Part shown: positions 15,152 to 25,475 of the stretch, piece after piece
Position numbering within the stretch: position 1 is the first letter of the stretch
How the letters are laid out: each line of letters begins with the position of its first letter
Origin: Fidelibacterota bacterium
Lineage (GTDB): Bacteria > Pseudomonadota > Alphaproteobacteria > Rhodospirillales > Rhodospirillaceae
Assembly (NCBI GenBank): GCA_947475295.1
Contig: CANJLF010000023.1
Location: forward strand, 1-40,861
DNA length: 40,861 nt
Direction: 5' to 3'
Translations under genes and position numbers: made by a program
The notes under the pieces: model-generated
What the model saw: only the letters and a program-made list of their open reading frames with translations
What the model was told of the DNA's origin: nothing
Databases searched by the model: none

Positions 15152-15589
15152 ATGATTCGCACACCCAAATTGCTGCTTCCGGCGCTGGTCCCATCTTGGA
15201 ATTTCTTCAACGTGATCGGGGCTTCGCCGCGCATCGAATACACGCTCCTGAAGTCGCCTGAAGAACCCGCCGGCGACTGGCGGGAGTTCCGCCCCCGTCC
15301 TAACCGCGTGCCGCTCCCCGCCATGCTTGGGCGATTGTTCTGGAATGCGTGGTGGAACGAGACGATGTTTGTCGTGAGTTGCGCAGAACGGCTGCTGGAC
15401 GAACCGACGGAGCATAGCGAGAACGAGATATTCCGCCGCATCGCCGCCGATTTTGACGACTGCCCGGAGTGGAACGGGGCGTGGTTGAGATTCCGGATCG
15501 CGCTTTTAAGCGAGCACGAGAACAGGATTGCCCGCGAGATCGCCTTTGTCTCCGATCCACGCCGCGTCGTGATCAATACCGTCCGATGA
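15152..15589 (+). CDS. Conserved hypothetical protein next to HTTM gene
   Basis: The 145-residue protein is soluble, acidic-basic mixed and tryptophan-rich (PSWNFFNVIGASPRIEYTLL, LGRLFWNAWWNETMFVVSCAERL, WNGAWLRFRIALL). I do not recognise a named domain. It overlaps the membrane protein downstream by ATGA (15586-15589), so they are translationally coupled and probably act together. The start at 15152 is chosen because sequence upstream (from 14975) looks non-coding in composition, but no strong ribosome-binding site is seen. It may be a dedicated partner of HTTM proteins. Confidence 0.65.
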   Translation: MIRTPKLLLPALVPSWNFFNVIGASPRIEYTLLKSPEEPAGDWREFRPRPNRVPLPAMLGRLFWNAWWNETMFVVSCAERLLDEPTEHSENEIFRRIAADFDDCPEWNGAWLRFRIALLSEHENRIAREIAFVSDPRRVVINTVR

Positions 15590-16296
15590 CTCTCGACACC
15601 GCCACCCGCCTGACGGAGGTGCTTCTCGCGCTGGCATTCATCCAGCAGAGCGCCGAGCACCTGCGCCGGTTCCGCGACGAACAGGTCTTATTCCTGGCGC
15701 GAATGGCGCTGTGCGTGTTGGTGATCCTGGGCGCCATGACACCCCAGTCTTTAACATCATGGTCTTTGGCGCCTTGGCCCTTGGTAGGCTTAGCCCTGCT
15801 TTCGCTGGTAATACTCCATCGTTTTCAGGGGCCCTTTAATGGCGGCAGCGACCGCATGGGGCTTCTGGCGCTTTGGTGCCTGACGCTTTCAGAGTGCCTA
15901 CCGACGGAGAAAGGGCGCGAAATCGCCTTCGGTTATCTCGGGGCGCAGGTGGTGTTGTCCTACTTCATCGCAGGCTGGGTGAAGATCGTGAATCCGGACT
16001 GGCGCAACGGGCGGGCCTTGCGTCAGGTGTTCGCTTTCTCCGCCTATCCCGTGAGCGAGGGCGTGCGCGGCTGGGCAACGCAGCCCGCGATTCTGCACGC
16101 CATGTCCTGGGCGGTGATTCTGTTCGAAATCGGCTTTCCGTTGACGCTGGCCTCGCGACCGACATTGGTGGTCGGATTGGCGGTCGCTGGAGTGTTCCAT
16201 CTCGCCAACGCCTGCCTGTTCGGCCTCAACAGGTTCTTCTGGACGTGGCCGGCCGTGTATCCCGCGATTATCTGGCTGCAGGGGCGACTATTCTGA
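15586..16296 (+). CDS. HTTM-domain integral membrane protein
   Basis: The 236-residue protein has about six hydrophobic segments and the HTTM pattern seen in vitamin-K-dependent gamma-carboxylase relatives: LSYFIAGWVKIVNPDWRNGRALRQVF, then WAVILFEIGFPLTLASRPTLVVG and GVFHLANACLFGLNRFFWTWPAVYPAIIW. It lies in the inner membrane. Bacterial HTTM proteins commonly neighbour DCC-type thiol-disulfide oxidoreductases, and one lies just 5 bp away on the opposite strand. Function is unknown; a redox-linked membrane reaction is the usual guess. Start ATG 15586 overlaps the upstream stop. Confidence 0.75.
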   Translation: MTLDTATRLTEVLLALAFIQQSAEHLRRFRDEQVLFLARMALCVLVILGAMTPQSLTSWSLAPWPLVGLALLSLVILHRFQGPFNGGSDRMGLLALWCLTLSECLPTEKGREIAFGYLGAQVVLSYFIAGWVKIVNPDWRNGRALRQVFAFSAYPVSEGVRGWATQPAILHAMSWAVILFEIGFPLTLASRPTLVVGLAVAGVFHLANACLFGLNRFFWTWPAVYPAIIWLQGRLF

Positions 16297-16301
16297 GGTT
16301 T

Positions 16302-16754
16302 TCAGATCACCCGGTCGGCCACGCTGGGTGGAGGCGTCCAGCACGTCTCGCGCCGGCCGAACAGACCGTAGCGGTTTTGTGCGATTCTATCATAAATCCA
16401 ATCGCCCAGTGACCCAGGCAGCAGTCTGAGCAACGCCGCCGCGCGCCAGGCCCCGCCCAGCCGCGTGGCGATCTCGATGATGCCGGCGAACTTGACGTAG
16501 GCCATGCCGTCCACCACTAGCAGGTTGGTCTCGAACCGGACCGGATCGAGGCCCAGGTCGCGGTAGAGCGCCTGACCCAGGGAGCCTTGTGCGGATGTGA
16601 ATCGGAACCGGCCATACCGGTCGTGGCGGACCACCCACTGGACGAAGTGCGAGCAGAGCACACAGACGTCGTCGAACACGATCAAGGGCGCCGTTCCCGG
16701 AAGTACCGGCGCAGAGGCACTTAAGCGTCGAACGATGGAGCGGGCGACTGTCAT
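16302..16754 (-). CDS. DCC1-like thiol-disulfide oxidoreductase
   Basis: The 150-residue protein has the DCC-family signature LIVFDDVCVLCSHFVQWVVRHD (DxxCxxC; redox Cys pair), followed by FTSAQGSLGQALYRDLGLD, LLVVDGMAYVKFAGIIEIATRLGG and a C-terminal amphipathic part with LLRLLPGSLGDWIYDRIAQNRYGLFGRRETCW. The family is thioredoxin-like and linked to HTTM proteins. ATG 16754 gives the normal family length; the open frame continues far upstream only because of base composition. It is convergent with the HTTM gene, 5 bp apart, so the two are not one operon here although their pairing suggests a shared function. Confidence 0.85.
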   Translation of the reverse strand: MTVARSIVRRLSASAPVLPGTAPLIVFDDVCVLCSHFVQWVVRHDRYGRFRFTSAQGSLGQALYRDLGLDPVRFETNLLVVDGMAYVKFAGIIEIATRLGGAWRAAALLRLLPGSLGDWIYDRIAQNRYGLFGRRETCWTPPPSVADRVI

Positions 16755-16890
16755 GGCCGCCAGCCTACAGCACGTTTCAGTAATGTGGAGAGGGCACGCC
16801 AATCCCTTGATCAACCAGCGTTTCAGGCTGCCGATAATCCGGGCGTTACTTTGTAACAGGCGCATTTCGCACGCTAGCCCCGTGAAAGGT

Positions 16891-16919
16891 TTGTCGCGCG
16901 CCGGGAGACTAGATATTCT
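16891..16919 (+). promoter_or_regulatory. Candidate sigma70-type promoter
   Basis: TTGTCG (16891-16896) and TATTCT (16914-16919) are spaced by 17 bp and lie about 35 bp ahead of the lectin-like gene's start. Each hexamer matches consensus at 4 of 6. Weak evidence, but well placed. Confidence 0.3.
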
Positions 16920-16954
16920 GCCGTCCTCAGGGACCAGAACAGGGAGGACATTAG

Positions 16955-17626
16955 ATGAAAAAGATACTTTTCGTTGCGGGCGCGTCGGTAGCGATGCTCG
17001 TGGGTAGTTTGGCGATGGCGCAACAGGCCGCCGCACCGCCGCCACCGATGAATTTCTTCGTGAGCAGCGTGGGATTGGGCAAAGGCGCCGATCTGGGCGG
17101 CCTCGCGGGCGCCGATAGGCACTGCGCGGCATTGGCGAAAGCTGCGGGCTCGGCGAAGAACGTATGGCACGCCTATTTGAGCACGCAAGGCGCGGGTGCT
17201 GTAAATGCCCGCGATCGGATCGGCAAGGGTCCGTGGTTCAACGCCAAGGGTGGCCGCGTTGCCCAGGGCCTCGCGGATCTGCACGGCGATACACTCGAAC
17301 TTGCCCGGCTTGGCAACACCCTTACAAAGGCAACGGCGCTCGACGAGAAGGGCAATCCCATCAAGGGCGTCGGCGACACCCCCAACCAGCACGATATCCT
17401 GACCGGCAGCAACCCGGACGGCACCGCGTTCACCGATGCCGCCGATCACACCTGCAAGAACTGGACGAGCAGCGCGGCCGATGGCGTCGCTCAACTGGGC
17501 CACTTCGACCGCACCGGCGGACCGAACGTGTCGTGGAATTCGACGCACCCCAGCCGCGGCTGCGGCCAGGAGAACTTGGTGAGCACGGGCGGCGCTGGGC
17601 TCCTCTATTGTTTTGCTATCGACTAA
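16955..17626 (+). CDS. Exported lectin-like conserved protein
   Basis: The 223-residue protein has a clear signal peptide (MKKILFVAGASVAMLVGSLAMA) and a proline-rich linker. Its domain reads FFVSSVGLGKGADLGGLAGADRHCAALA, NARDRIGKGPWFNAKG, LDEKGNPIKGVGDTPNQHDILTGSNPDG, CKNWTSS, GHFDRTGG and SWNSTHPSRGCGQENL, ending in a Cys near the C-terminus. I recognise this as a widespread family of exported proteins resembling C-type-lectin or endostatin-like folds, but no function is established. Four cysteines probably form disulfides. GGGAGGAC lies seven bases before ATG 16955. It is a single gene flanked by a hairpin terminator at 17649-17678. Confidence 0.75.
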   Translation: MKKILFVAGASVAMLVGSLAMAQQAAAPPPPMNFFVSSVGLGKGADLGGLAGADRHCAALAKAAGSAKNVWHAYLSTQGAGAVNARDRIGKGPWFNAKGGRVAQGLADLHGDTLELARLGNTLTKATALDEKGNPIKGVGDTPNQHDILTGSNPDGTAFTDAADHTCKNWTSSAADGVAQLGHFDRTGGPNVSWNSTHPSRGCGQENLVSTGGAGLLYCFAID

Positions 17627-17648
17627 CTGAGCGCTCAATTTGTCAGCC

Positions 17649-17678
17649 ATAGCCGGCGCCGTTCGCGGCGTCGGCTAT
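17649..17678 (+). terminator. Hairpin terminator after the lectin-like gene
   Basis: Arms 17649-17661 and 17666-17678 pair over 13 positions with one G-T wobble around a TTCG tetraloop. No T run follows. The stem core (TAGCCGGCGCC) is the same as in the hairpin at 18731-18760, so both may belong to one repeat family. Confidence 0.6.
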
Positions 17679-17715
17679 CAGCGCTTCGAGACGGGATGAA
17701 TTGGGAGAATACGCA

Positions 17716-18720
17716 ATGATTCGCATTTTCGGGTCTATTTTGAGCTCTGGGGCCGCCGGCCTGTTGGTCACAAGCTGCTTGTTTACCGGCGTGTCGTTGG
17801 CTCAGACGGCCGCCAAACCGTTCGCGGCGGGGCAGCCCTTGGGCGTGGTGGCGAATGGACAATTCAATGCCATGAGCAGCAACGTCAAAGTCTACGGCGG
17901 GTTCAACTTCGCTGAGAGCTGTTCCTACGATGAGGCGCGCGGCCTTATCATCGTGCCGAGCCGGGGTGCTGCGCAGAACGAGATTGCCAACGACGGCTAT
18001 GTATCCCTCATCAATCACGACGGGACCGTACACACATCCAAATGGATCGGCGCGACCCGCGATGGGCTCACACTCAACAATCCGCTGGGCGGCGATGTCC
18101 AAAACGGCATCTACTATGTGGCCGACGTCGACGGCGGTTTGAAGTTGGGCGAACCCACGGCCTCGGTGATCCGCAAGTTCGATCTGAAGACCGGCGCGCC
18201 CATGGGTGAAATCAAGTCGGAAGGCGTGCCGAACCTCAACGACATCGCCGTCGCCAAGGACGGCACGATCTACGGCACCCAGACCGGAATTGGCGGCGAC
18301 ACACCCGACCCCAAGACCTGGAAAGTGATCAAGGTCACACCCGACGGAAAGAGCAGCGAGTTTTTTGTCGGCGCGCCCTTGTTCCAACCGAACGGGATCG
18401 CCCTGGACCCTGACGGCAATATTGCCGTGGTAAATGTGGGAACCAACGACGTCATTACGTTGTCGCCCGCAGCCAAGGTGTTGAAAACGGAAAAGGCGGT
18501 ACAGCCGGGCAACGACGGCTTGGTGATCATGAAGGACGGCACCAAGTACGTGAGCAGCGTGCGCAACGGCGCCGTGTCGCGCATCAGACCGGGCCAGCCG
18601 GCCGAAGCGATCGCCATGAACGTCCCGAGCGCCGCGTCGATGTGTTACGACTCGGGCGCCAATCAGCTCGTGATTCCTATGAACCCCAACAACGCGATTG
18701 CGGTTATTTCGCTGAAGTAG
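17716..18720 (+). CDS. Exported SMP-30/gluconolactonase-like beta-propeller protein
   Basis: The 334-residue protein has an N-terminal signal segment (SSGAAGLLVTSCLFTGVSLAQT; a Cys in the hydrophobic core could also allow lipidation). Repeated propeller blades follow: ARGLIIVPSRGAAQNE, GGDVQNGIYYVADVDGG, NLNDIAVAKDGTIYGTQ, QPNGIALDPDGNIAVVN and NDGLVIMKDGTKYVSS. Blades with PNG(I/L)xxDPDG belong to the SMP-30/gluconolaconase/LRE-like group, which hydrolyse lactones with a divalent metal; the metal site cannot be assigned surely. ATG 17716 follows GGGAG; an earlier TTG at 17701 is less likely. It is bounded by hairpins on both sides and so is monocistronic. Confidence 0.8.
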   Translation: MIRIFGSILSSGAAGLLVTSCLFTGVSLAQTAAKPFAAGQPLGVVANGQFNAMSSNVKVYGGFNFAESCSYDEARGLIIVPSRGAAQNEIANDGYVSLINHDGTVHTSKWIGATRDGLTLNNPLGGDVQNGIYYVADVDGGLKLGEPTASVIRKFDLKTGAPMGEIKSEGVPNLNDIAVAKDGTIYGTQTGIGGDTPDPKTWKVIKVTPDGKSSEFFVGAPLFQPNGIALDPDGNIAVVNVGTNDVITLSPAAKVLKTEKAVQPGNDGLVIMKDGTKYVSSVRNGAVSRIRPGQPAEAIAMNVPSAASMCYDSGANQLVIPMNPNNAIAVISLK

Positions 18721-18730
18721 GAACTGGGAT

Positions 18731-18760
18731 TTAGCCGGCGCCACAAGCGGCGCCGGCTAA
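18731..18760. terminator. Bidirectional hairpin terminator
   Basis: TTAGCCGGCGCC (18731-18742) and its exact complement (18749-18760) flank a 6-nt loop. It lies in the 43-bp gap between convergent genes. There is no T run. It shares its stem core with 17649-17678. Confidence 0.6.
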
Positions 18761-18763
18761 AGG

Positions 18764-19225
18764 CTATGGCTGCGGCATACCCGCGGCGTTCTTCAAATTC
18801 CGTTCAAATATCGCCGCCGCCGCGGCCATCGCGATCGCGCCAAGGGTCGCGAGCAGGCCCATGAGAACCCCGCCGGCGCGGTCGTCTGAATCGCCAAGCA
18901 TGATGAAGATTTCCGCGCCCGCGACGACGCCAATCAAAGCTACCCCACAATATTTTATGGTTCGCAGCGCCTTTAGGACCGCCGGCGAGAACACCTTATT
19001 TTGTCCGGCTAGTCCTAAGACCTTGAAGGCGTGAATGAGCGCCACGAAAAAGGGAGTGGACCCGACATAGGCGTAGGCCAGAAAGGGATCGTTGAAATAG
19101 ATCTCAAAGACCGTGGCCTGGGCGTTCCGGCCCTCAAGGTGCGGTTCCCACAGCATGAGCGCAAGACTGCCGATGCCGACGAGCACAACGATGATTTGAA
19201 GAACAAGCGCTGTGCTTCTTTTCAT
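18764..19225 (-). CDS. DUF2975 membrane protein
   Basis: The 153-residue protein has four predicted transmembrane helices (about 7-29, 52-72, 91-112, 119-140). It carries family marks: FVALIHAFKVLGLAGQNKVFSPAVLKALRTIKYCG and DDRAGGVLMGLLATLGAIAMAAAAAIFE, ending NLKNAAG. DUF2975 proteins are inner-membrane proteins of unknown role, often encoded beside a small Xre regulator, which is missing here. ATG 19225 begins a positively charged MKRSTA before the first helix. It lies 14 bp downstream of the MFS transporter gene, on the same strand, so they are probably co-transcribed. Confidence 0.8.
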   Translation of the reverse strand: MKRSTALVLQIIVVLVGIGSLALMLWEPHLEGRNAQATVFEIYFNDPFLAYAYVGSTPFFVALIHAFKVLGLAGQNKVFSPAVLKALRTIKYCGVALIGVVAGAEIFIMLGDSDDRAGGVLMGLLATLGAIAMAAAAAIFERNLKNAAGMPQP

Positions 19226-19239
19226 AGCCACGCGCGAAT

Positions 19240-20445
19240 CTAGGCGGTCATATCCGTCTCGCGCGCTTCTCGTCCGAAATAAATGAAGACCGCAATCCAC
19301 AGCGCCGACGCGACGGCAATCGTGACCAAGGCCATACTGTAGTCGTAGCGCTCGGCAATGGCGACCTGTAGAGGCAGGTTGATGGCGGCGATGAGGTTGC
19401 CCAGCTGATAGACCGTGCCGGGGAACGTCGCACGTGCGCCTTTGGGTGCAAGCTCGTTCAAGTGCGCTGGGATAACGCCAAAGGCCGCCTGAACGCAGAC
19501 TTGCATGAGGAAAGAGGTTATGGCGAGTGTCGCGATCGTCGGGGCATAGGCCCAAAGAAACGCAACCGGTACCGAGACCAGCGACATGATGATGATTGTG
19601 CGCCGGCGGCCCCACACCTGACTCATGGAACCGAACGTCACGCCGCCGATGACGGCGCCAATGCCATAGATAACCCCAATCGTGCCGACGATTTCGGGGC
19701 TGAGGCCGTGCTGCTTTTGCAGGAAGGTCGGATACAGATCCTGCGTGCCGTGTGCAAAGAAATTGAACCCGGTCATCAGGAGGACGCCATATACGACCAG
19801 CTTCCAGTGTGAGCGCAGGACCTCAATGGTCGACACAGACGACCGTGTCGGCGAGCTGGAGACGGGCGATTCCTTTACGGCGGTTGCCATATAAATAATG
19901 ACCAACACGCCCGGCACAGCTCCCAGAGCAAACAAGCCGCGCCATCCAATGCTGGTGTAGGACAGAGCGTAGGCCGCCGAGGCCAACAGATGACCTGTCG
20001 GATATCCGGCCTGCAGCAGGCCCGAGGCAAATCCGCGCGATTCCGTCTTGATAGTCTCAAAGGCCAGAGACGCGCCGACACCCCAGATGCCGCCCATGGC
20101 GACGCCGAACAAGGTTCGAATCAACAGGAATATAAAAATATTCGGAGCAAAGGCGGTTGCCAGCGCGAAACCGGAGTAAAGAGCGATGTCGGCGATCAAG
20201 ACGCGCTTGCGGCCGTAGCGATCGGCGAGGCGCCCGAAGATGAATGCGCCGACGGGACGCATAGCCAGCGTAAGCGTTGTGGCGAAAGCGACCTCGGTGA
20301 GGCTAACGCCGAATTCAGCCGCGACATCCCTCAGAACAAAGACCAGCACGAAGTAATCAAAGATGTCCGTGGCCCAGGCAAAAAACGTCGCCGCGACGGC
20401 GTGCTTTTGTTGCGACGTCCACCCACGCAATGCTTCGAAAGCCAT
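19240..20445 (-). CDS. MFS transporter (metabolite:H+ symporter type)
   Basis: The 401-residue protein has 12 predicted transmembrane helices. Its MFS signatures are GRLADRYGRKRVLIADI in loop 2-3 and GSMSQVWGRRRTIIIM in loop 8-9. The start FAWATDIFDYFVLVFVL and GIWGVGASLAFETI resemble the aromatic acid and carboxylate symporter groups (AAHS, SHS). It probably imports a small organic acid, which would suit the catabolic genes around it, but specificity is not readable. ATG 20445 is preferred, after GGGGGA; ATG 20481 is an alternative. It is divergent from the exported cupin gene at 20598, sharing about 150 bp of promoter region. Confidence 0.85.
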   Translation of the reverse strand: MAFEALRGWTSQQKHAVAATFFAWATDIFDYFVLVFVLRDVAAEFGVSLTEVAFATTLTLAMRPVGAFIFGRLADRYGRKRVLIADIALYSGFALATAFAPNIFIFLLIRTLFGVAMGGIWGVGASLAFETIKTESRGFASGLLQAGYPTGHLLASAAYALSYTSIGWRGLFALGAVPGVLVIIYMATAVKESPVSSSPTRSSVSTIEVLRSHWKLVVYGVLLMTGFNFFAHGTQDLYPTFLQKQHGLSPEIVGTIGVIYGIGAVIGGVTFGSMSQVWGRRRTIIIMSLVSVPVAFLWAYAPTIATLAITSFLMQVCVQAAFGVIPAHLNELAPKGARATFPGTVYQLGNLIAAINLPLQVAIAERYDYSMALVTIAVASALWIAVFIYFGREARETDMTA

Positions 20446-20597
20446 CGTTTGATCCCCCGCTTTTCCCGGGCTCCGGGCCATCCCTAAGCGGTAGGCTACC
20501 TTTCCAAGGCTGTAAAAGCCATAGCGAGACGCGCGAACGTGCGCTAAATTTGACGCGACCAATGCGGTGTCATCGTGTGTCAATCAGGGAGGAGAAA

Positions 20598-21020
20598 ATG
20601 ATGCGGTCTATCGTTACAGCTGGCGTGGTCGCTCTCGCGCTTTCCGGCGCTCTATACGCGGCAAGCGCGGCAAGTCCGGGGGCCGACGTTCCCATCGCGA
20701 ACCCGCCGGCCACGCAAGCTAAAACCATCGTCGGCGATTCCAGAAAGCCGGGGTTCTATATTATCCGCACCTTCATACCCGCCGGCGGGTTGTCGACACC
20801 GCATCACCATAACCAGGACCGCCACATCGCGATTCTCTCGGGCACGCTGTACGTCTGCAACACGAAGGTCGTGTCCGTCGCTACCAGCGTCGCCCATAAA
20901 GCCGGCGAGTACTTTGTTGAGCCCGCTGAGTCGGTCCATTGCTCCTGGGCCAGAGATGGCGCCGTGGATTATCTGGAATTCGGCGAAGGCCCCGTCACAA
21001 CCGTACGCGAACAGCCGTAG
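20598..21020 (+). CDS. Exported cupin-domain protein
   Basis: The 140-residue product has a signal peptide (RSIVTAGVVALALSGALYAASA) and one cupin barrel: GFYIIRTFIPAGGLSTPHHHNQDRHIAILSGTLYV, then AGEYFVEPAESVHCSW. Metal-binding His residues are in HHHNQDRH and VHCSW. Two cysteines (CNT and HCSW) may pair. Periplasmic cupins of this form are common and mostly uncharacterised. GGGAGGAG sits ahead of ATG 20598, fixing the start. A strong hairpin follows at 21034-21062. Confidence 0.8.
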   Translation: MMRSIVTAGVVALALSGALYAASAASPGADVPIANPPATQAKTIVGDSRKPGFYIIRTFIPAGGLSTPHHHNQDRHIAILSGTLYVCNTKVVSVATSVAHKAGEYFVEPAESVHCSWARDGAVDYLEFGEGPVTTVREQP

Positions 21021-21033
21021 CTTCTAGCAGACA

Positions 21034-21062
21034 CTGGGGCGGTTCTTCTTGAGCCGCCCCAG
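21034..21062 (+). terminator. Hairpin terminator after the exported cupin
   Basis: CTGGGGCGGTTC (21034-21045) pairs with GAGCCGCCCCAG (21051-21062) with one wobble, loop TTCTT, 14 bp after the cupin stop. No T run follows. Confidence 0.55.
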
Positions 21063-21151
21063 ATACTTGCGGGTTCGCTAGTTATTTGAAACGGCCGCGC
21101 TGCGCGCCCGAGACGTCGTCAGGCTTTCACTCAGATGAAGGACTTAATGAA

Positions 21152-21556
21152 ATGAAACAATCACGACTGTTGATCGCCCTCGTGGCGCTTTGTGTTGCGG
21201 CCTGCGCGGCCATGCCGATGCGTGCCCAGGCCGCTGAGATTCAATTGCCCACGACGTATTTTGTCCTCACGGTCGATATGGAAGTCATTCCGGGCCAGAT
21301 CGAAGCTTTTAGAAAAGCCATTGAGGAGAACAGCGCGGCCAGCATCAAAGAGCCGGGCTGCCTTCAGTTTCATGTCGTATCTTCGGCGACCGATCCGAAC
21401 CGTATCTTCCTCTACGAGATTTATGTTAACGAGGCCGCGTACCAATTCCATCGCACCACGGAACATTTCAAGAAATTCGATGCCATCAGAAGCAAGCTGA
21501 TCGTCAAAAGCGAAGCCAAGCCCTTTAAGCCCATTGTGCTGCACGAGAAGAAATAG
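21152..21556 (+). CDS. Exported antibiotic biosynthesis monooxygenase (ABM/YgiN-like) domain protein
   Basis: The 134-residue product has a signal peptide (MKQSRLLIALVALCVAACAAMPMRAQA; VAAC could be a lipobox, otherwise cleavage near AQA). A ferredoxin-like ABM domain follows: VLTVDMEVIPGQIEAFRKAIEENSAASIKEPGCLQFHV, RIFLYEIYVNEAAYQFHRTTEHFKKF. YgiN-type members oxidise quinols without cofactor. Export of an ABM domain is unusual but fits the other exported enzymes here. ATG 21152 follows GAAGGA at a slightly long distance; an earlier frame start at 21086 would not give a proper signal peptide. Confidence 0.82.
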   Translation: MKQSRLLIALVALCVAACAAMPMRAQAAEIQLPTTYFVLTVDMEVIPGQIEAFRKAIEENSAASIKEPGCLQFHVVSSATDPNRIFLYEIYVNEAAYQFHRTTEHFKKFDAIRSKLIVKSEAKPFKPIVLHEKK

Positions 21557-21574
21557 CGGCACGCCTGCTTTTCT

Positions 21575-22575
21575 ATGACGGTGCGCGCGGCCATTGTTAC
21601 GACCTTGCGCGATGCCGCGGTGACCTTGGGATCGTTTATCGCTTACCACCGCGCGATCGGCTTTGCGCACTTCCTCTTGTTCTTTGACGACCCCGCCGAT
21701 TCGATGCTGGCCTGGGCGCGTACCCAGCCGGACATAACGGCCATCGCGCGGGGCGAGGATTTGCAGCGCGCCTGGCGTGGTACGGCGCTCTGGAACGAGG
21801 CGGGCCCCCACGTCGAGCGCGAGGTCATGGCGCGCCAGCTTCTTAACGCCGAGCATGCCATGAATTTGGCCCGCGCCATGGGCTTCGACTGGCTGTTGCA
21901 TATCGATTCCGATGAGCTTTTCTACGTCCCGGGCGGCGACGCCTCCGGTGGCCACGCCGGGGCGCATTTTGCAGCACTCGCGACGACACCGGCAGATGTT
22001 TCCACCTACGCCAATTTCGAGGCCGTGCCTGAAACCGAGGATACCGGCGACTTCTTCCGCAGCGTCACGCTCTTCAAAATGCCGCTATCCAACGCGCCGT
22101 CGCCGGAGGAGCGGGCGCTCATTGCCCGCGCCGGTCAACGCGTCGAGACATTCTTTCATTTCTACGGAAACGGCAAATCCGCGGTACGCCTGGCGGCGCC
22201 CGGCATGCTGCCGGTGAACGTTCACGGTTTCGCGCGGCGCGGCAAATTTACGGGGGTGGGTTATCGGGGCCCGTTCATTCTGCATTACGCCTGCTGCGGC
22301 TTTGCGGCCTTCTGGCAGAAATATGTCACCCTCGGGCGCTTTGCCGATAAATGGTGGGGGCAGATTGATATCGCCCAGGCCGTCGGCCCGTTTCACCTGG
22401 AAGCGCGCGATGCGGTGATGGACGCTGTTGCATCGGGCAATGCCGAACCCACCCATCGCTTCTACCGCGACCGACTGATGATTGCCGATCCCGAGTTGAT
22501 CGCCGAGATGACGCGGCACAACCTTTTGCAACGCATCGACGCGCCGCGAAAAATCCTCGCCGAACTTCGATATTC

Positions 22576-22579
<4 letters not shown>
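21575..22579 (+). CDS. Glycosyltransferase family 2/92-like protein
   Basis: The 334-residue protein has a GT-A type nucleotide-binding half: [39 protein letters not shown], then [14 protein letters not shown] with the DxD motif that binds metal-UDP-sugar. The C-terminal half contains [22 protein letters not shown], as in the glycosyltransferase 92/DUF23-like group. It is cytoplasmic and likely adds sugar to a surface polymer or protein. It begins 18 bp after the ABM gene and overlaps the stop of the molybdenum hydroxylase gene by 4 bp convergently. No other glycan cluster genes are directly next to it. Confidence 0.82.
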
Positions 22580-24840
<2,261 letters not shown>

Positions 24841-24853
24841 TGTGGGCCCTTCC

Positions 24854-25315
24854 TTACGCGATTTCGCCGGCGGCCATTTTGATGGCCGTGCGGATGCGGT
24901 TGTATGTCGCGCAGCGGCAGATGTTGCCGTTCATGTGCGCCTCGATTTCGGCATCGGTGGGCTTCGGCTTGGACGTGAGCAACGCCGTCGCCGCCATGAT
25001 CTGGCCCGGCTGACAGTAACCGCACTGGGCGACGTCGACCGCGAGCCAGGCTTCCTGAACCTTCTTGCCGACCGGTGTGTCGCCGATGGCTTCGATGGTG
25101 GTGATGGCGGCGGTGACGACGCCGGCGACCGGCAGGACGCACGAACGGGCCGGGGAGCCATTGATATGCACCGTGCAAGCGCCGCACATACCGCCGCCAC
25201 ACCCATACTTCGCGCCCTTGAGGTCGAGCGTATCACGCAACACCCAGAGCAGCGGCGTCTCCCCGTCAACATCGACGGTGTGACGGACGCCATTGATGTT
25301 CAGTGTATAGGCCAT
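24854..25315 (-). CDS. 2Fe-2S small subunit of molybdenum hydroxylase (IorA-like), copy 1
   Basis: The 153-residue protein has an N-terminal plant-type 2Fe-2S cluster ([21 protein letters not shown]) and a C-terminal all-helical 2Fe-2S domain ([10 protein letters not shown] and [17 protein letters not shown]), the full set of eight cysteines. It passes electrons from the molybdenum site to an acceptor. It has no signal peptide and would be carried across the membrane with the Tat-targeted large subunit. ATG 25315 with GGGAGG ahead fixes the start. Upstream 25316-25475 is a leader with an A/T-rich stretch (tatttatatgg on the minus strand) that may hold the promoter. Confidence 0.92.
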   Translation of the reverse strand: MAYTLNINGVRHTVDVDGETPLLWVLRDTLDLKGAKYGCGGGMCGACTVHINGSPARSCVLPVAGVVTAAITTIEAIGDTPVGKKVQEAWLAVDVAQCGYCQPGQIMAATALLTSKPKPTDAEIEAHMNGNICRCATYNRIRTAIKMAAGEIA

Positions 25316-25475
25316 CAAGTCCTCCCTATGCGCTTGCGGCGCGCGGATATCGGGCGCACGTGACTTTACCATATAAATAGGGGCTTGGCATAGGCGCTGG
25401 GCCCCTCCCAGGGAGCCGTCAGATTTGGGGCAATTGTAACACCGGGACATGCGACGCCCGTAAAGAGCGAATACC

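Noticed and set aside
17635-18744. 369-residue minus-strand open frame opposite the SMP-30-like gene
   Set aside because: Shadow; it would also read through both hairpin terminators.
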